A stretch of 64,000 nt of DNA from Gnetum montanum (Eukaryota > Streptophyta > Gnetopsida > Gnetales > Gnetaceae). The notes below the pieces were generated by a model. The model made no database searches and had not been told where the DNA came from. It worked only from the letters and a program-made list of their open reading frames with translations. The position numbers and the translations under genes are program-made. The DNA lies in assembly GCA_015680685.1 (NCBI GenBank), contig MNCI01003865.1, positions 102,690-166,689 on the forward strand, written 5' to 3'. This document shows positions 47,035 through 59,831 of this stretch, in pieces (the stretch's first letter is position 1; each line of letters starts with the position of its first letter).

Positions 47035-49441
47035 ATGGACGCAACATTTTCAGCATCTCTAACTTTGATGGACCCATACGGGAAAGTAAGGCAATTCGAC
47101 TCCATGCTAGTAGACGCTAATCCCCCTTTAGAAGGCGTAACCATAGCTGCGTCGGAGATGTCCCCAGAGTGGCCAGAATAGTTGACGTGCACGCTAGACC
47201 TAGAGGCTGGGGACATAACCAAAGATCCCCTCGGTGAGGTTTCTATCATTACACATAAGGGTAAAGTCAAAATGCTTAAAGTCAGCTCTTTACTAGACCA
47301 GAAAATGCATGATGCTATAAAACAGGTCCTGCAAGACAACATCACTGTCTTTGCATGGTCATACGAGGATATGCCTGGGCTAGATCCCAGGCTAATCTAG
47401 CATAACATCATCTTAGACCCGCAAATTAAAGAAGTAAGGCAAAAGCACGCAAAATCAAGCCAGAGATCGCGCTAGTCGTGTGTGATGAAATCACCAAACT
47501 ATATCAGGCTAGTTTCATCCGTGCGGTCGATTACTCTGACTGGGTATCGAACATTGTAGTCGTCCCAAAGAAGACTGGAAGCATACGCATCTGCATAGAC
47601 TTCCGGGATTTGAATAAGGCCACAATCAAAGATAACTTCCCATTGCCAAGTATCGACCAGCTAGTGGATACAATAGCTGGGCATGCGTTGCTATCCTTCA
47701 TGGATGGATTTTCAAGCTATAACCAGATTCGCATTAACCCAGAACATCAATTGACCATGACATTCATGATGCCCTGGGGCACCTTTTGTTACACTATGAT
47801 GCCTTTTGGTCTAAAGAACGCCGGAGCAACGTATCAACGAGCCATGACATACATCTTTAGCGACTACCTCCTATTAAGGCTGAATGATTACATAGACGAC
47901 ATAGCTGTTAAGTCTTTAAAATATGAGGATCATTCAGGTGACCTGGAGTTAGTCCTTAAAAGATGCTCCAAATACGAGCTCCGGCTTAACCCAAAGAAGT
48001 GCGTATTCGGAGTTAAAACCAGACGCATGCTGGGGTTTGTGGTGTCGGAAACCGGCATACGAGTTGACCCTGATAAGGTCAAAGCCATTGTCGAGCTAAT
48101 GCCTCCCACAGACCTCAAGTAATTACGCGGGTTACAAGGACGCTTACAATTTATACGCCGGTTCATCTCGAGGTTAACCGACAAGCTACACCCTATGTAG
48201 CACTTGCTAAAAAAGGGGGTTAATTTCGAATGGACCGACGATTGCCAACGTGCATTTGACAGCTTAAAACAAGAACTGCAACGCTTACCGATGGTTTTCC
48301 CACCACAAAGGAACTTGTCATTCTACATTTACCTCGCAACTTCGGACGTAGCGTTAGCTGCATTACTCTGTCAAAAGAGGGATGATGGGTCTGAAGTGCC
48401 CATCTACTACTTAAGCCATGCTCTATGTGCATACGAAACGAGGTACAACGATGTAGAGTGTAATTGCCTAGCATTAGTTTTTACGCTTAAGAAATGTAGG
48501 CATTATCTTTTCCGTAGCAAGGTCAACATCATTTGTAAAAATAACATTCTTAGGGTCGTTACGCATAACTTATACAAGAGTAGTAAAATAGCTCGCTAAA
48601 AGGCTATCACAACAGAATTCAATTTGCACTATATTGGCCAATCCTCTACAAAAGGCCAGGCAATAGCTGACCAGTTAATAACTTAGCCAATTAACAATCA
48701 GGTGACTATAGAGCTAGAGTTCCCTGACGAACATGTACATAGTTTAAGCCCTGTCTTGATAGGCCTCGAAGCAACGTTGTATTTCGACGGAGCTTCAACC
48801 GCTAGAGGTGGCAGTGCTGCCACTATTATTACGCTATCTCCTGAGGATGTGCGTCTCCACGCTTACCGCTTGACCTTCCCCTGTACGAACAATGTGGCAG
48901 AGTACGAGGGGCTCCTCAGGGGATTACTAACTGCCGGCGAACTCGATGTTCGACACCTGGCGATTAGGGGCGATTTGATGCTTGTCATAAATCAGATCAC
49001 AAGAGTCTACGCCTGCAAGGCTGTACATTTGCAGCCCTACTGTGATAAGGCTAAAGATCTTCTGAGATGATTTGTGACCATCGATGTCCAGCACGTGCCA
49101 TGCACGGATAACACACTGGCCGACGCACTGGCAACACTGGCTCTGAACGTGCCTTCACATCTCTTTGACACCTGTCCTGCATTGATAACAGACTGCGCAG
49201 ATCCTATCATTTAGATGGCACAAATCTCTTCTCTTCTCATGGAAAGCGCACCTGAATGATACGATGACATTAAAACTTACCTTTTACAGGGCGACCTACC
49301 GTCTGCATTGACACACGCACAGAAAGATGCAATACGTAAGGAGGCTAGGCAATACGTCATCATCGGAGACAACACTCTTTGTAGACGCTCCTTTGATGGC
49401 GTGTTGCTTATCTGCATTGACAAAAATCAAGCGCAGCACAT
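47035..49441 (+). pseudogene. Element C pol: reverse transcriptase, two RNase H domains and start of integrase
   Basis: A frame opens with MDATFSASLTLMDPYGK at 47035, shifts once near 47445, and then stays in one frame. RT: VVPKKTGSIRICIDFRDLNK, PFGLKNAGATYQRAM and catalytic YIDD at 47889-47900. First RNase H (about 48310-48600): degenerate gypsy type with FYIYLATSDVALAALL. Second RNase H (48780-49140): FDGASTARGGSA, NNVAEYEGLLRGL and IRGDLMLVINQI, the additional archaeal-type domain of Tat elements. It ends in GDNTLCRRSFDGVLL, the N-terminal part of integrase, where it meets the second gag copy. Stops at 47398, 48120, 48198, 48597 and others. An acceptor-like TTTTGCAG precedes the frame at 47015-47022. 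Confidence 0.8.
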
Positions 49442-52400
49442 AGTCACTGTCAATCTCATTAATCAATGGATTCTTTTTACACAACCACAACCGCCATGGT
49501 CCCTGCCGATTTGGGTGCCACATCTGTGAACCCTATCATGGTCGCCAGACCAGCTCCTAGCGCAACAGGATCTCAAGGGCCATTGTGCCGATCATTGAGA
49601 CTTTAAGGAAAAGAGCCCATCTTCACGGTCATAACCCCTAAAGAATACAACTTTATATGTGTTAAAATCCAGGCGAAGCTGGCTCTTAGCCGAGCCGAAG
49701 TCGAAGCGAAACGAAACTTTGAGGTGGTCCACCGAGGGGGCCATGATTTCAAGCCAACAACTTACAACATCATTCCCTTAACCGAACACCAACATGAACT
49801 CATTACATAGTTGGTCATGGCCAAGGGCCAGGCATCACAAGCTATGGTAGAGCCCAAGCATGGGAAAGAGGAAAAGGATGAATTGGCAGCCCAGTCGGAA
49901 CATTTGTTCCATACTTTGAGCCCCCAAACGTACATAAATCCCTTGTTTCCTTTCAACGGAGAGGCCGCTCCTCTTGACCCAGCCATGACCGCACAGATGC
50001 ATTTCCTTGCCATGCTGCAGGCTACCGCACAACCGTATGGGCTGCAAGCACAAATACCGCATAATAACATGGGGGCGGTTTCGTCACCACGGGTACTTAG
50101 CATCCCAGTGGTGGTCCCGACGACCACTGCGTCCCATTTTATCCCTCAGATACAGCCTTACAACATATCCGTAACGTGCCCAACGCAGACCTTGTCGCCT
50201 TAGCCCCCTCCAACTCAACAGATCACCGTAGCTATTCAGCCACAAACATACATCCAACAGCCTGCCCCAAGTCAGTGGCCCAACCCTGCGGTGCAACATA
50301 ATCAGCCTGCGCTGTATGGTGTGCAACCCTTCGTCGCACCTGCAACGCAAGTTCCGCAGGTGGTCCCGCTGTATATCTATCCCTATCTTATGCAGTAGGC
50401 AGCGGCTAACCCCTCTTCACAAACCAGTGGATGGTGGTCTTCACAGGCCCCTCCACCTACAGGGATCCCCGCCCCACAAGCAGCCAGTCAACCTCTCTTG
50501 TCATTTCTGTTCCCTCGCGCTGCCCTCTCGGTCCAACCTCCTATGCCTTCTGCACGGACACCTCTGTCAACAGGTCTGGACCAAGCCTTCTAGCTTATAC
50601 AGACTCTCACCGAGGAGGTTCGACGCCTCAAAGCTGCTGGTTCTAATACTATTCAGATCATGGACTTTTACTAGGATGATCCGATTAGCCCAGCGGTCCC
50701 TATGCTGTCGTTACCGCCAGGGATTTCTCTGCCTCATTTTACCAAGTACAATGGGAAGGGAGATCCTAATGCTCACCTGGTCAAATTCAAGTCTGAGTCC
50801 TTGTTATTGCAACAGTGGCCACACACCATCATCTGAGTCTTTGCAATGTCTTTAACAGGGAAAGCTTTGGATTGGTACCGAGCCCTCCCACGATCTTCCA
50901 TCTCAACCTTGGAAGAGCTGCTGACCCAATTTGTGACCCGCTTCAAATACAACTTGAAACCGGAAGTCACATTGGATCAGCTCATGGGGGTAAAACAAGA
51001 CCCGCTCGAGCCCGTCCAAATGTTTATACAGCGTTGGAATGCTACTTTGAATGAGATCCGCGAGCCGATCACGGATTCACATCTACTTGCTATATTCAAA
51101 GGAGCAGTCAATGACTTTATTAAGTAAAAGTTGTATTATCTTTCCCCCAACTCTCTACACCAGGCCTTCGCTCAAGTCAGGAGCATCAAAGATGCTGCGG
51201 AAGACAGTAAAGACCCAGTGTATGTCGCCTACAAGAATGCACATAACACGAGCAAAGACAAAGGGAAAGCAGCGACAACGACAGTAGCTGCAATGACTGA
51301 GAGTACAAAGACTAAGAACAAGAAGGCACCCACGATGCCTCCTGAAACCACAGCTGGTGCCGGCACCAGTCAAGACACGGCGGCTCCTAAAAAAGGCCCC
51401 CCAGCCTAAGCCAAACTTTGAGCGTAAGGATCACTCAAAGTACATGACATTACCGGTAAAGCATTTCGAACTGTTGAAACAACTGTTAGGGGCAGGGCAC
51501 ATTCAACCTAAGAAGGTGTCCGAGGAGGCTCTGAAGCATCACAGATGTTATTGTGAACTGCTGAAGAACCCTTCTTTAGCCTTACCTAACGAACCACCAG
51601 TTCCAAGATCTTTCAGGCTAGACCGTTTTTGTGACTACCACCAGCTGCGTGGTCACGATACAGATTACTATTGGGCATTGAAAGATGACATTCAACATAT
51701 GCTGGACGATGGTTCACTCAAGTTAGATAGCAGCAACCCGACGCGTCCAGAAAACCAAACATTGCACGTGTATAAGGACCCGTTGAACACAAACGACGAT
51801 CCTTATACAATCACTGTGGTGAGTACAGACAGTGAGAAGAGGGAACTACCAAAACAACCTTTTGTTTTGCGTATCCCTGCCAGCTCACAAAGGGGGCCAA
51901 CCATTTCACCGGCAGCTAGTGGGGTCTCGAGGTCACCCTTCATTATACGGGCACCTTATTGGATACACTCTCAGTCAAGCAGCAATAGCCAAGTTGCGGC
52001 CTCATCCGCGCCCATGCCCAGGGCACCCTTCATTATTAGGGCGCCAGAACCACAGGCTGCTTCTCTCACGCAGGGGCAGACCTCCAACCAAAAGTGTCAA
52101 CCATCACCTCCCAAACAAAAGGGAGAGGACACATTAGTTAACGCAATGAAAGAACACTCTAAGCTCGGCTTCCCTAAGCCTAGGCCCCTGGCCTCTGTGC
52201 CTTCACCTGTACCTCAGGGGCAAGGTAAAGGTGTGGAAATGCAACCGCCTTCTCTGGGCAAGAAAAAGAACAACCCCCCAACTAACACCATTCCACCTCG
52301 AGAGATTCGTCTCTTGGGCCGAATGGAAGAAGACAAGGGGGAAAAACAACCTAGCCGGGAGAAGGAGCTCCTCGACGCATTTACGCAAGTTAAACAGGCT

Positions 52401-53016
52401 CTCAAATAAAAAACACAACGCTGAGCCTTTACGACCTGCTTATGACATCTCGAGAACACCGTGAGGCTATGGTTCGCATGCTGACATCCATATTAGTGGA
52501 TGAAAGCTTGCCAACAGAGAAGGAAGTGATACATGCTGTCATGATTCCTTCCGAAGCTGAGCAACCTACACCTTCCTCGCTAACCTTCCACGACGGGTCT
52601 ATCAAAGATGATCCTAAGAAAGGTCAGGTGACAACTGAACCTATGTTTATCACTATCCGAGTCAGTCAATACCAGATCCGGAGAGTACACGTGGATGATG
52701 GCGTAGCTACCAACGTCATTCCCTATTGCATCGTGGATAGGTTGGGTCTAGTCGACCAGATCATGCCAACGACGACAGCCTGCATAAAATCGTTCAATGG
52801 GGCATGGGTTCAAGTTAAGGGGACGGTGCGTATTGAGTTTGTGGCGGGGGATCAGTTCCCAACAGAGGCCACTTAGTGATCAAGGAGATGCTAGGGTTCA
52901 ACCTGATCTTGGGGAGGTCGTGGTTAGCCGAGCTGAGGGCATTTTCTTCACCGATACACCAAGAGATACATCTTCCCTATGCCGGAGGGGAGGTTGTGAT
53001 ACGTGGTGATGAAATC
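49442..53016 (+). pseudogene. Second copy of gag-protease inside integrase (copy 2)
   Basis: Repeats 37971-41549 with the same domain order. It has its own stops (49604, 49808, 50201, 50396, 50591, 50672, 50834, 51125), a one-base insertion near 51390-51401 and a compensating one-base loss in the A run near 52410, then a short deletion at about 52872. The zinc knuckle has lost its last cysteine (DTDYY). The protease site is VDDGV. The copy replaces the integrase segment from just before the zinc-binding domain to just before SFIITATEYFTKW, so integrase lost its zinc domain and the first catalytic aspartate. Confidence 0.85.
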
Positions 53017-53805
53017 TTCTGCAGGTCATAGCTTCATCATTACCGCTACTGAGTATTTTACGAAGTGGGTAGAGGCTGTTCCCCTATGAAAGGTCACATC
53101 TCAGCAGATTTTTCATTTTATCCTGGACAATATAGTAACCAGATTTGGTCTCCCGATGACTATCGTGACCGACAATGGGCCACAGTTTAGTAGTACGGAA
53201 ACCAAATCCTTCTGTGATAACCTGGGCATTAGACAATCTTTTTCCTCCCCCTATTATCCGCAAGCGAATGGTCAAGCTGAAGCAACGAACAAAGTGATCA
53301 TCAATCTGCTCAAAAAAATGCTCGATGACAACAAAAGACAGTGGCATGAACAAATCCTCTATGTGCTATGGGCGTATCGTACTACGTGTAGGACAGCTAT
53401 GGGTAGTACGCCCTATAGACTGGTTTACGGGCCTGAAGTAGTGCTGCCTCTCGAGTTGCAAATTTCTTCTTTGAGAATGGTCCTCTCCACGGTTATAAAT
53501 GAGGCTCAACACACCGAGTCTCGAATCGCGGATCTGGATTCAGTAGAAGAGAAGCAGATACAGGCTCTTGACACGATTGAGAGGTATCAAGACAAACAGA
53601 GACAGAAACATCGCCACAACCTTCAACAGCGCCCGATCAAGAAAGGAGATCTAGTTCTCTAGGCTGTGCGTGAACCAGTCAGCAAGTTCTCTGCAAACTG
53701 GGAAGGCCCTTTCTTGGTGGTCGACATGTACAACAACGGAGCCTTCAAGTTAGCAGACGACAACGACAATGAATTATCAAATCCTATAAATCATGTGTAT
53801 TTGTA
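53017..53805 (+). pseudogene. Element C integrase, core remnant and C-terminus
   Basis: Reads HSFIITATEYFTKWVEAVPL, then VTDNGPQF with the second catalytic aspartate at 53171-53173, and YPQANGQAEATNK with the catalytic glutamate at 53279-53281, a 35-residue spacing as in DD35E integrases. It continues with LWAYRTTCRTAMGSTPYRLV and SANWEGPFLVV. The first catalytic aspartate is missing because of the inserted gag copy. Stops follow EAVPL (53087) and at 53660 and 53803. Confidence 0.8.
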
Positions 53806-53844
53806 GCGGTATTACATTTAGCAGCATCTACGGTGTCAACAATA

Positions 53845-54500
53845 GGTATGGCACTGATCGTCTGCTACAACGCTAAACTGGCACTGATCGTCTGCTACAA
53901 CGCTAAACTGGCACTGATCGTCCGCTACGATGGTAAACTGGCACTGATCGTCCGCTACGACGCTAAATTGGCACTGATCGTCCGCTACGACGCTAAACTT
54001 GCACTGATCGTCCGCTACGATGCTAAACTGGCACTGATCATCTGCGATAACACTAAACTGGCACTGATCGTCTGCTACGACGCTAAACTGGCACTGACCG
54101 TCCGCTATGACGTAAAACTGGCATTCCTTGCACGCGTCCGCCATGACGCTAAACTGACAATATTCGTCCGCTATGATGCTAAACTGGCAAGTTGTAACCG
54201 TCCGCTACGACATAAAACTGGCAGTGTTGTACAGGTCCGCCAAAACAAAAAACTGGCATCTTTTGCACGTGTCCTCCATGACGCTAAACTGGCACAGGTA
54301 AGTAGCCATCTGCTAGGACGTAAAACTAGTATAGCTTTGTCCTTGGTTCATGACACGAAACTGACATCCACAACACGGTCTGCTGAGACCATAAATCAGA
54401 CATGCCACCATCCAGTATGACGTAAAACTAGCATTTCTCGGTCCGCCCAAACTTTAAACTGGGAATATGGTCTGCTGAGACTTAAAACCAGCAATGACAG
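53845..54500 (+). repeat. 30-bp tandem array before the 3' LTR
   Basis: About nine near-regular units of AACTGGCACTGATCGTCYGC followed by TACRACGCTA from 53875 to about 54125, then increasingly irregular units down to about 54500. Because 30 is divisible by three, the array reads open in several frames (for example LALIVRYDAK repeated), but this is a by-product. Tandem arrays in the 3' untranslated region are known in Tat/Ogre-type elements and can seed satellite DNA. Confidence 0.9.
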
Positions 54501-55644
54501 TTTGCTAGGACTTAAAAATGGGACTTACAGATTGCTGCCATATAAATCAAGTGAGCGTGATCATCTCTGTACAGCTGCACAACAAACGAGGTGGGATACT
54601 GGGATAGTCCCAACGTCGCCACCCCACCGGCATCCTATTGATTCCTCGAATGAGCTGAGAGGCATCTTACTGATCCCTCGGAGATGCCGCCGCTGCGCCC
54701 ACTGCAACAGTGGTACCTCTGAGAGTTTAGTCTCACCAATCGGAGTCTCGACGCAGTCCTCGACGACAGCGACCTCGGCGACCTCTGCCAATCATTGCTA
54801 TGGGACGCCGGCTTTGCAAATTCATCTAGCTGGTTCCCCGTACAACCAGTTAGTTGCACTGTGTCTGATGCCTTTTGGCGAAGATATGCTGGGCCAATCG
54901 TCAGGATTGGCAACTCTGCCCTCATGCTCCAGCTCCTTCTTCACGGCCCAATCGCTCTATCTCACATCACACGGTGCTCGTTTCCACAACCTCGCCTCTT
55001 GTTTGCATGAGCAGTGGTGTCCTCTGTTTTCTTCTGTGGTTGCAGGTTACTTGTTTCGAGGACGTTGCTCAAAGATGCATTCACCTGAGCGGTGAAGGAC
55101 AACAGCGTCTAAAGATGGCTGCTCAGGTTTGCCCGACCACCTAGAACTGCATGCCTATACCTCTCATAATCCCACCCTTAGCTCTTATCTCGTTTCATCC
55201 CTACCACCCGCTCCTCATACGCAAAAGCTACATACGCAAGTATCCATTTTCCGCACTCACACTAGCAGAGATATCGCAGAAGTGATGCGCCACGCTCCTT
55301 CTGCAAGCATTCCTGCTATAATCAGTGACAGAGAGATCTCAGACTGACGCGTTACGCTTGTCTGAAAGCATTCCTATTGACATACGTGTGCGTATGCTTC
55401 TGTGCGTTTAGTAAGCGTATTCCATACTCCTACCATCCTAACTTATTTTATGTCTTACCCAAACCTGTTTTCCTGCTATGCCATTCTATCTCCCATTCCC
55501 TCCAGCTTTGCTCTTCCATGTTGACAGGGCAATCCTTGAGTAGCCATGGATGGACGTTGTTCTTGCTTCTACCAATCCGGTGTTTCGTATTCTTTGTCGA
55601 TGTCTTTTGGGTAAGCCCTCCAACCATCAACAAAGAGGGGCCAT
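54501..55644. other. Element C 3' untranslated region and polypurine tract
   Basis: No recognisable gene; overlapping open frames on both strands (for example 54502-55095) have no known domain. The region ends in ACAAAGAGGGG at 55630-55640, the polypurine tract, four bases before the 3' LTR. Confidence 0.6.
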
Positions 55645-57068
55645 TGAAACACCGTGAAAATTGCGAGTCGGCCACAGGCAAAGATTCACAATTCAGGCAA
55701 GGGCGCATGTCAGAATTCCAGAAGGAAGAGTAAGACAGAGCAACACCAAGAGGCACGTAGCATCAAGTCTTCGATTTCCTGCGCAGATTCCTAATCTTTC
55801 TATGCTTTTTCTGTTTACTCTCTATCACGCGACATAGCGTAATGGCACTTAGCGTGATTTTGCTTAAACATAGTCCGACATCAGAAGGATAGTTACTTCG
55901 GCATAGGGAGAAGGTTGAGCAGTGTAATATGCGACTTCTTGAGTATTTTGCTAAGTATTTTCTTCAAGGCCAGGTTTACACTCGGTTACGCACCACAGCG
56001 TAATGAACTCCAGAACATTCAAAGGCAAGGTCTAAGAAAGTGCGGTTGCTCATCATACGCTCATCACGCAACGTAGCGTATCACAGTGTATTGCGTCGCC
56101 AAGCTAAACATTGTTTTATGCTTCGTTACGCATGGCTGCGTAAGCGAGCGTAAAATAGCTTGAATCCATTGTTTCCCTGTTGTGTTACACTCGTGCATGC
56201 AACGCAGTGTGAATGAGCGTAATTTAACATAAAGACAGTTGAAACATGCCCGATGCGCATCTCTTCTTCACACGCGCAATACACGAATCAGCGTATTGTG
56301 CGTAGTCATGAGGTTTGACGCAAAAATGGTCAAACCAACAGTACCCGAAATACTCGGGACACACGTCATCAGGGTTGCGCCTTTTTCATAGAGCGTCGCA
56401 TCCTATAAATACCCCAGTTGACAAAGATACAGGGGTTTGCAAATCAAAGAAGCAAAAGGCATTTTTCTGAGCACCAAAGCACTTATCACTTTTGAGCAGA
56501 GATACAAAGAGCAGCGCTTTCGCAATTGTTGACGACATCACCTTGCGGCAGAAATAGAGCACAGTTCGCTTTGAGCACTGGTAACAGGAGCAACTGTTCC
56601 GCTGGGGAAGACTCTATTGGTTAGAAATAGTTGATCGGTAGACGTCAGAGCTTGACCTTCCTTGCATCCCGGCTTTAGCCCACGAGGTAGATCGGACTTC
56701 TGTTTGGATAGTTTTCTTGTTGTTTTATGCTTGCTTCACACCCAGTAATCTGGGTCTCCTCAGTGTAACGAAATATATAAAATATACATCTTTCAAGGCA
56801 AAGCGTAGATCTTGAAACTACGTGTTTCTCTTATGTCAGCCTCCTCATCTACATCGTTTTCCCCTCATTTTTGCGATTCCTCGAATCAGATCGTTTCATG
56901 AGATATTCATCGGTTTACTGAATAGTAAGTTCCTATCTGATCGACAAGACCGTTCAGGGGGCCACGGATTCATTTTTCTAGCATAGCCCTCGCACGGATC
57001 TGTGGTTAAAACTGTGTACATGGAATTTGTTCGGTATTTTCCAGCTGCCGGCGTTTTTCGTCGTTACA
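55645..57068 (+). repeat. Element C 3' LTR
   Basis: 1424 bp, TGAAACACC to CGTTACA. TATAAATA at 56404-56411. It shares the ACGC/GCGT hairpin modules (55815-56310). It lacks a segment of about 33 bp present in the 5' LTR, and some substitutions also distinguish the two. Confidence 0.9.
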
Positions 57069-57073
57069 CTACA
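57069..57073. repeat. Target-site duplication of element C, right copy (CTACA)
   Basis: Matches 36289-36293. Confidence 0.9.
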
Positions 57074-57770
57074 TTCAACAACTTGTTTCACCAACTAGTT
57101 TGACTTTACCTCAAATCACTACTACTACTCTTTGAAATATCATCATCCCACAACATCTTCCATGAGATCACCACCTCACACCTCTCACCCTCCATCATAT
57201 CCTTAATATTCTCATACTCACCTCCATCACATGTCATAGCCAACAACACAAGAAGGTTTAGCACCATAACATTAATGAAAGAATGCCACTTACGTTGTGA
57301 ACATATATAGAAATTATAATGCTAATAGATCCCCACCATAATCTTGAAAACACCATTTCTTTAGGATAGTTCCTACACGTAAACACAAAACTCATGGACC
57401 TACTAACTCATCCAAACTAGCACAATGCCAATCAAGTGCCACACCCTTCCTTTCATGACCAATGTCCTCCAATCCTATCCAAAGGCCAACCTCTATCATT
57501 ACTCCAACACCTAATAGAAGCATTGAATCTAGCACTATGGAGAGATAGAAGAATCCATGGATAACTAATCATAATAAATGGTGTAGTCATGAGTTAGAAA
57601 TATTCAAAGTTAATACAAGTTCTATTCTAACTCACCATACATTTCAAAACTAAGTGTCTGAGCAATAGCCCTTCTATGCTACTACCACTAAACTAGAAGA
57701 TACCCAATGGCTTGGACAAAAGCTTAGTCATGGGGGAGATGCCCCAACCTAAAATCAAGAATTAATAAGT
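57074..57770 (+). pseudogene. Element B gag, C-terminal remnant after element C
   Basis: Continues the gag side of element B after the CTACA duplication. It is rich in proline, serine and histidine codons, like the C-terminus of element A gag. The frame is heavily broken. The CTTGGACAAAAGCTTAGTCA stretch near 57712, followed by GGGGGAGATGCCCC, marks the usual end of the coding part. No protease or RT follows. Confidence 0.45.
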
Positions 57771-59820
57771 GTTTTTCATCTTTTTCTTTTACAATTTTTT
57801 ATCATTTTCTCATTTCTTAATACAAACATATCCCATCCTTTTCAAGTTTTTCCTCACTTTGTTTTCATTTTCTTTGTCAGTAATCTCATTTGTAAATAAA
57901 ACAACAAGATGTAGCCCATCAAGGTGAGGTTTTCTTTATGTTGTCAAAGTCATGAGGGATTGATTATTTAGATAGTGAGACCATGTCATCCATCTATCCA
58001 TACCATCAATAAGAGGTTCTTACCATGGTTATAATGATATTCTTCTTCATCATCAAACTAAGAATAAACTTGTAATCACTGTGCCTAGACTAAAAAGTGA
58101 AGAACCAAGTGGGAATCCAAAGGGTGTGACATCAAGAGGATTTATGGAATTTCTTTGACCACTTTTGTATGTTCTATCATGCTGCTAAGGTTGTATCCTT
58201 GTAGATATAATGATAAAATAAAAGTAGGATTAAAATAAGTACTACCTTACCATGTCACTAGAAAGACATGTTACCCATGCATGAAAGTAGTCCCCTACTA
58301 AGGTTGACATAGATAAAAATAAAATAAAAAGGAACTGAATAAATTTTTGAGGGTCCCACTAGAAAGACATGTTGCCCATGCCTAAAGGTTGATGGCTTCT
58401 CAGAAATAAAAAAAAATAAAAAAAGAAGAGAAGGGAAGTGCCATGAATAAACTCCTCCTTTTAACGAAATGCCAAGTAATGATACTCATTACAATGGTGG
58501 TAGTCTTATGGTTGTTAATCAAAAAGATAAAACAATTCTATGTCACAAGAACATGTTTTGGACTTGGTTTCAATGTTGGAAAGAAGAGTTAATGATTACT
58601 TTAACCATTAATAGCACACAAGGATTCATTATGCCTATGGTAAGGCACCTCATGTTCCAATTTCTGCAATCCTTTCTAAAATCCATCTCATCCCATTGTT
58701 TGTATGATCATAACTTGTGGTTTTATGTAACATGGAGTTATTCTCTCAAATTGGTGTTTCTAACATGTGTGTTTTGTTCAATAGTATGTGTTGCATTCAA
58801 TCCCTTTGATGCCTATGGACATTTTTGGATGTGATTATACAAGGTCATTAAGGGCTAGAGCCTGCTTTGGGAAGGACCTACTTGAATAACTTTTGTAACT
58901 TATACTTGTAAAAAATAACTGCATCATCTTGAACCTTCCAAGTGCATAAATGTAAATCTCAACACATTCCCTTATCATACAACCTATCCATTCTATATCA
59001 AGGACTCAATACCCTTTTCCAACATCTTCCAAAGCTTTTAATTCTCACGATTCCATCTTCTAACATTATTGGTGCCTAAATATGAATTCTTGGTTATCTT
59101 AGAACTTTGGACTTTACATGAAACCTTCCAACCAATCATAGAGCTTCATTTTCGATGCTGAATATTTCCATGAGGTGTGATTTTAATACCCTTGATATCA
59201 GGTACTCGATCTTGAGTGGGAGTTGATAACAACTAGTCAATGTTGAGTACTCAATATTGGGTCCACAAAAACCTATAAATAGGACCCTTGTAATGCACAA
59301 AAAATTCATTCTCATCAATTGAATCTAGGGGATTTTTTTGCATTTTTCTCTCTCAACTAATGGCTCTACATCCAACTTCCACACATGATATCTTACTTCA
59401 CACTACAATTTTTGTAGTTTTTGAACCTATTTGATTCCAGAGTGTTCAATTTATTTAGGGGAGGGTGCTTATGTGCAAGGCTTGTGCCAATTTTTTAAAA
59501 TTTGCTATTGCCCCAAAGGTATTATAATGGTAATAATGTTAAAAAACATAAGTATTTTAATTAAAAATTAGTTGTATGCCTACCAAAATATTTAATTATC
59601 TCATCTAAGGAATCATAATTATCATTATATGTCATATATAGGAGAAAAGAAGCCAATTACAAAGGGTCATAAAAGAATTTAATACTTTTTGGGCATTTTT
59701 CTTAAAATTTTTCTAACTCTGCAATCACATGAACTAAGAACCTAATAGAGTTAAGGACATGAGTAAAGTATAACCCTATTGATGATAAATGAAAAACACC
59801 TTAGTAACACCAAATCCTTG
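57771..59820. other. Element B spacer, no pol
   Basis: No RT, protease or integrase motif was found on either strand. ACTAGAAAGACATGTT followed by CCCATGC occurs near 58258 and 58360, a short repeat shared in inverted orientation with the spacer of A. An open frame at 58469-58834 has no recognisable domain. The stretch 59190-59300, with ACTCGATCTTGAG and CCTATAAATAGGACC, looks like a piece of an unrelated LTR. Confidence 0.45.
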
Positions 59821-59831
59821 ATTGATTGCAC

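Larger units (their letters stand above)
36294..57068 (+). mobile_element. Element C: nearly complete Tat-like Ty3/gypsy retrotransposon with an antisense gene
   Basis: The 20.8 kb element has TG...CA LTRs, a perfect CTACA duplication, primer-binding site, polypurine tract, gag-protease in one frame, RT, two RNase H domains and integrase. Three things are unusual: a nine-exon gene on the opposite strand between protease and RT, a second copy of gag-protease lying inside integrase, and a 30-bp tandem array before the 3' LTR. The second, archaeal-type RNase H places it near the Tat/Ogre branch. Base composition is much richer in CG dinucleotides than the surrounding elements, so it is the youngest insertion here. 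Stops are scattered through every gene. Confidence 0.9.

Noticed and set aside
53845-54125. CRISPR-like array of 30-bp repeats
   Set aside because: Repeats are directly adjacent with no unique spacers, and the context is a plant retrotransposon.
53833-54420. 195-codon open frame (LALIVRYDAK-type repeats) as a protein
   Set aside because: It is the translation of a 30-bp tandem array, open because 30 is a multiple of three; the opposite strand is open too. No start context or domain.
54502-55095. 197-codon frame before the 3' LTR of C as an envelope or accessory gene
   Set aside because: No signal peptide, membrane segment or known motif; frames on both strands are similarly open in this GC-richer stretch, so chance is likelier.
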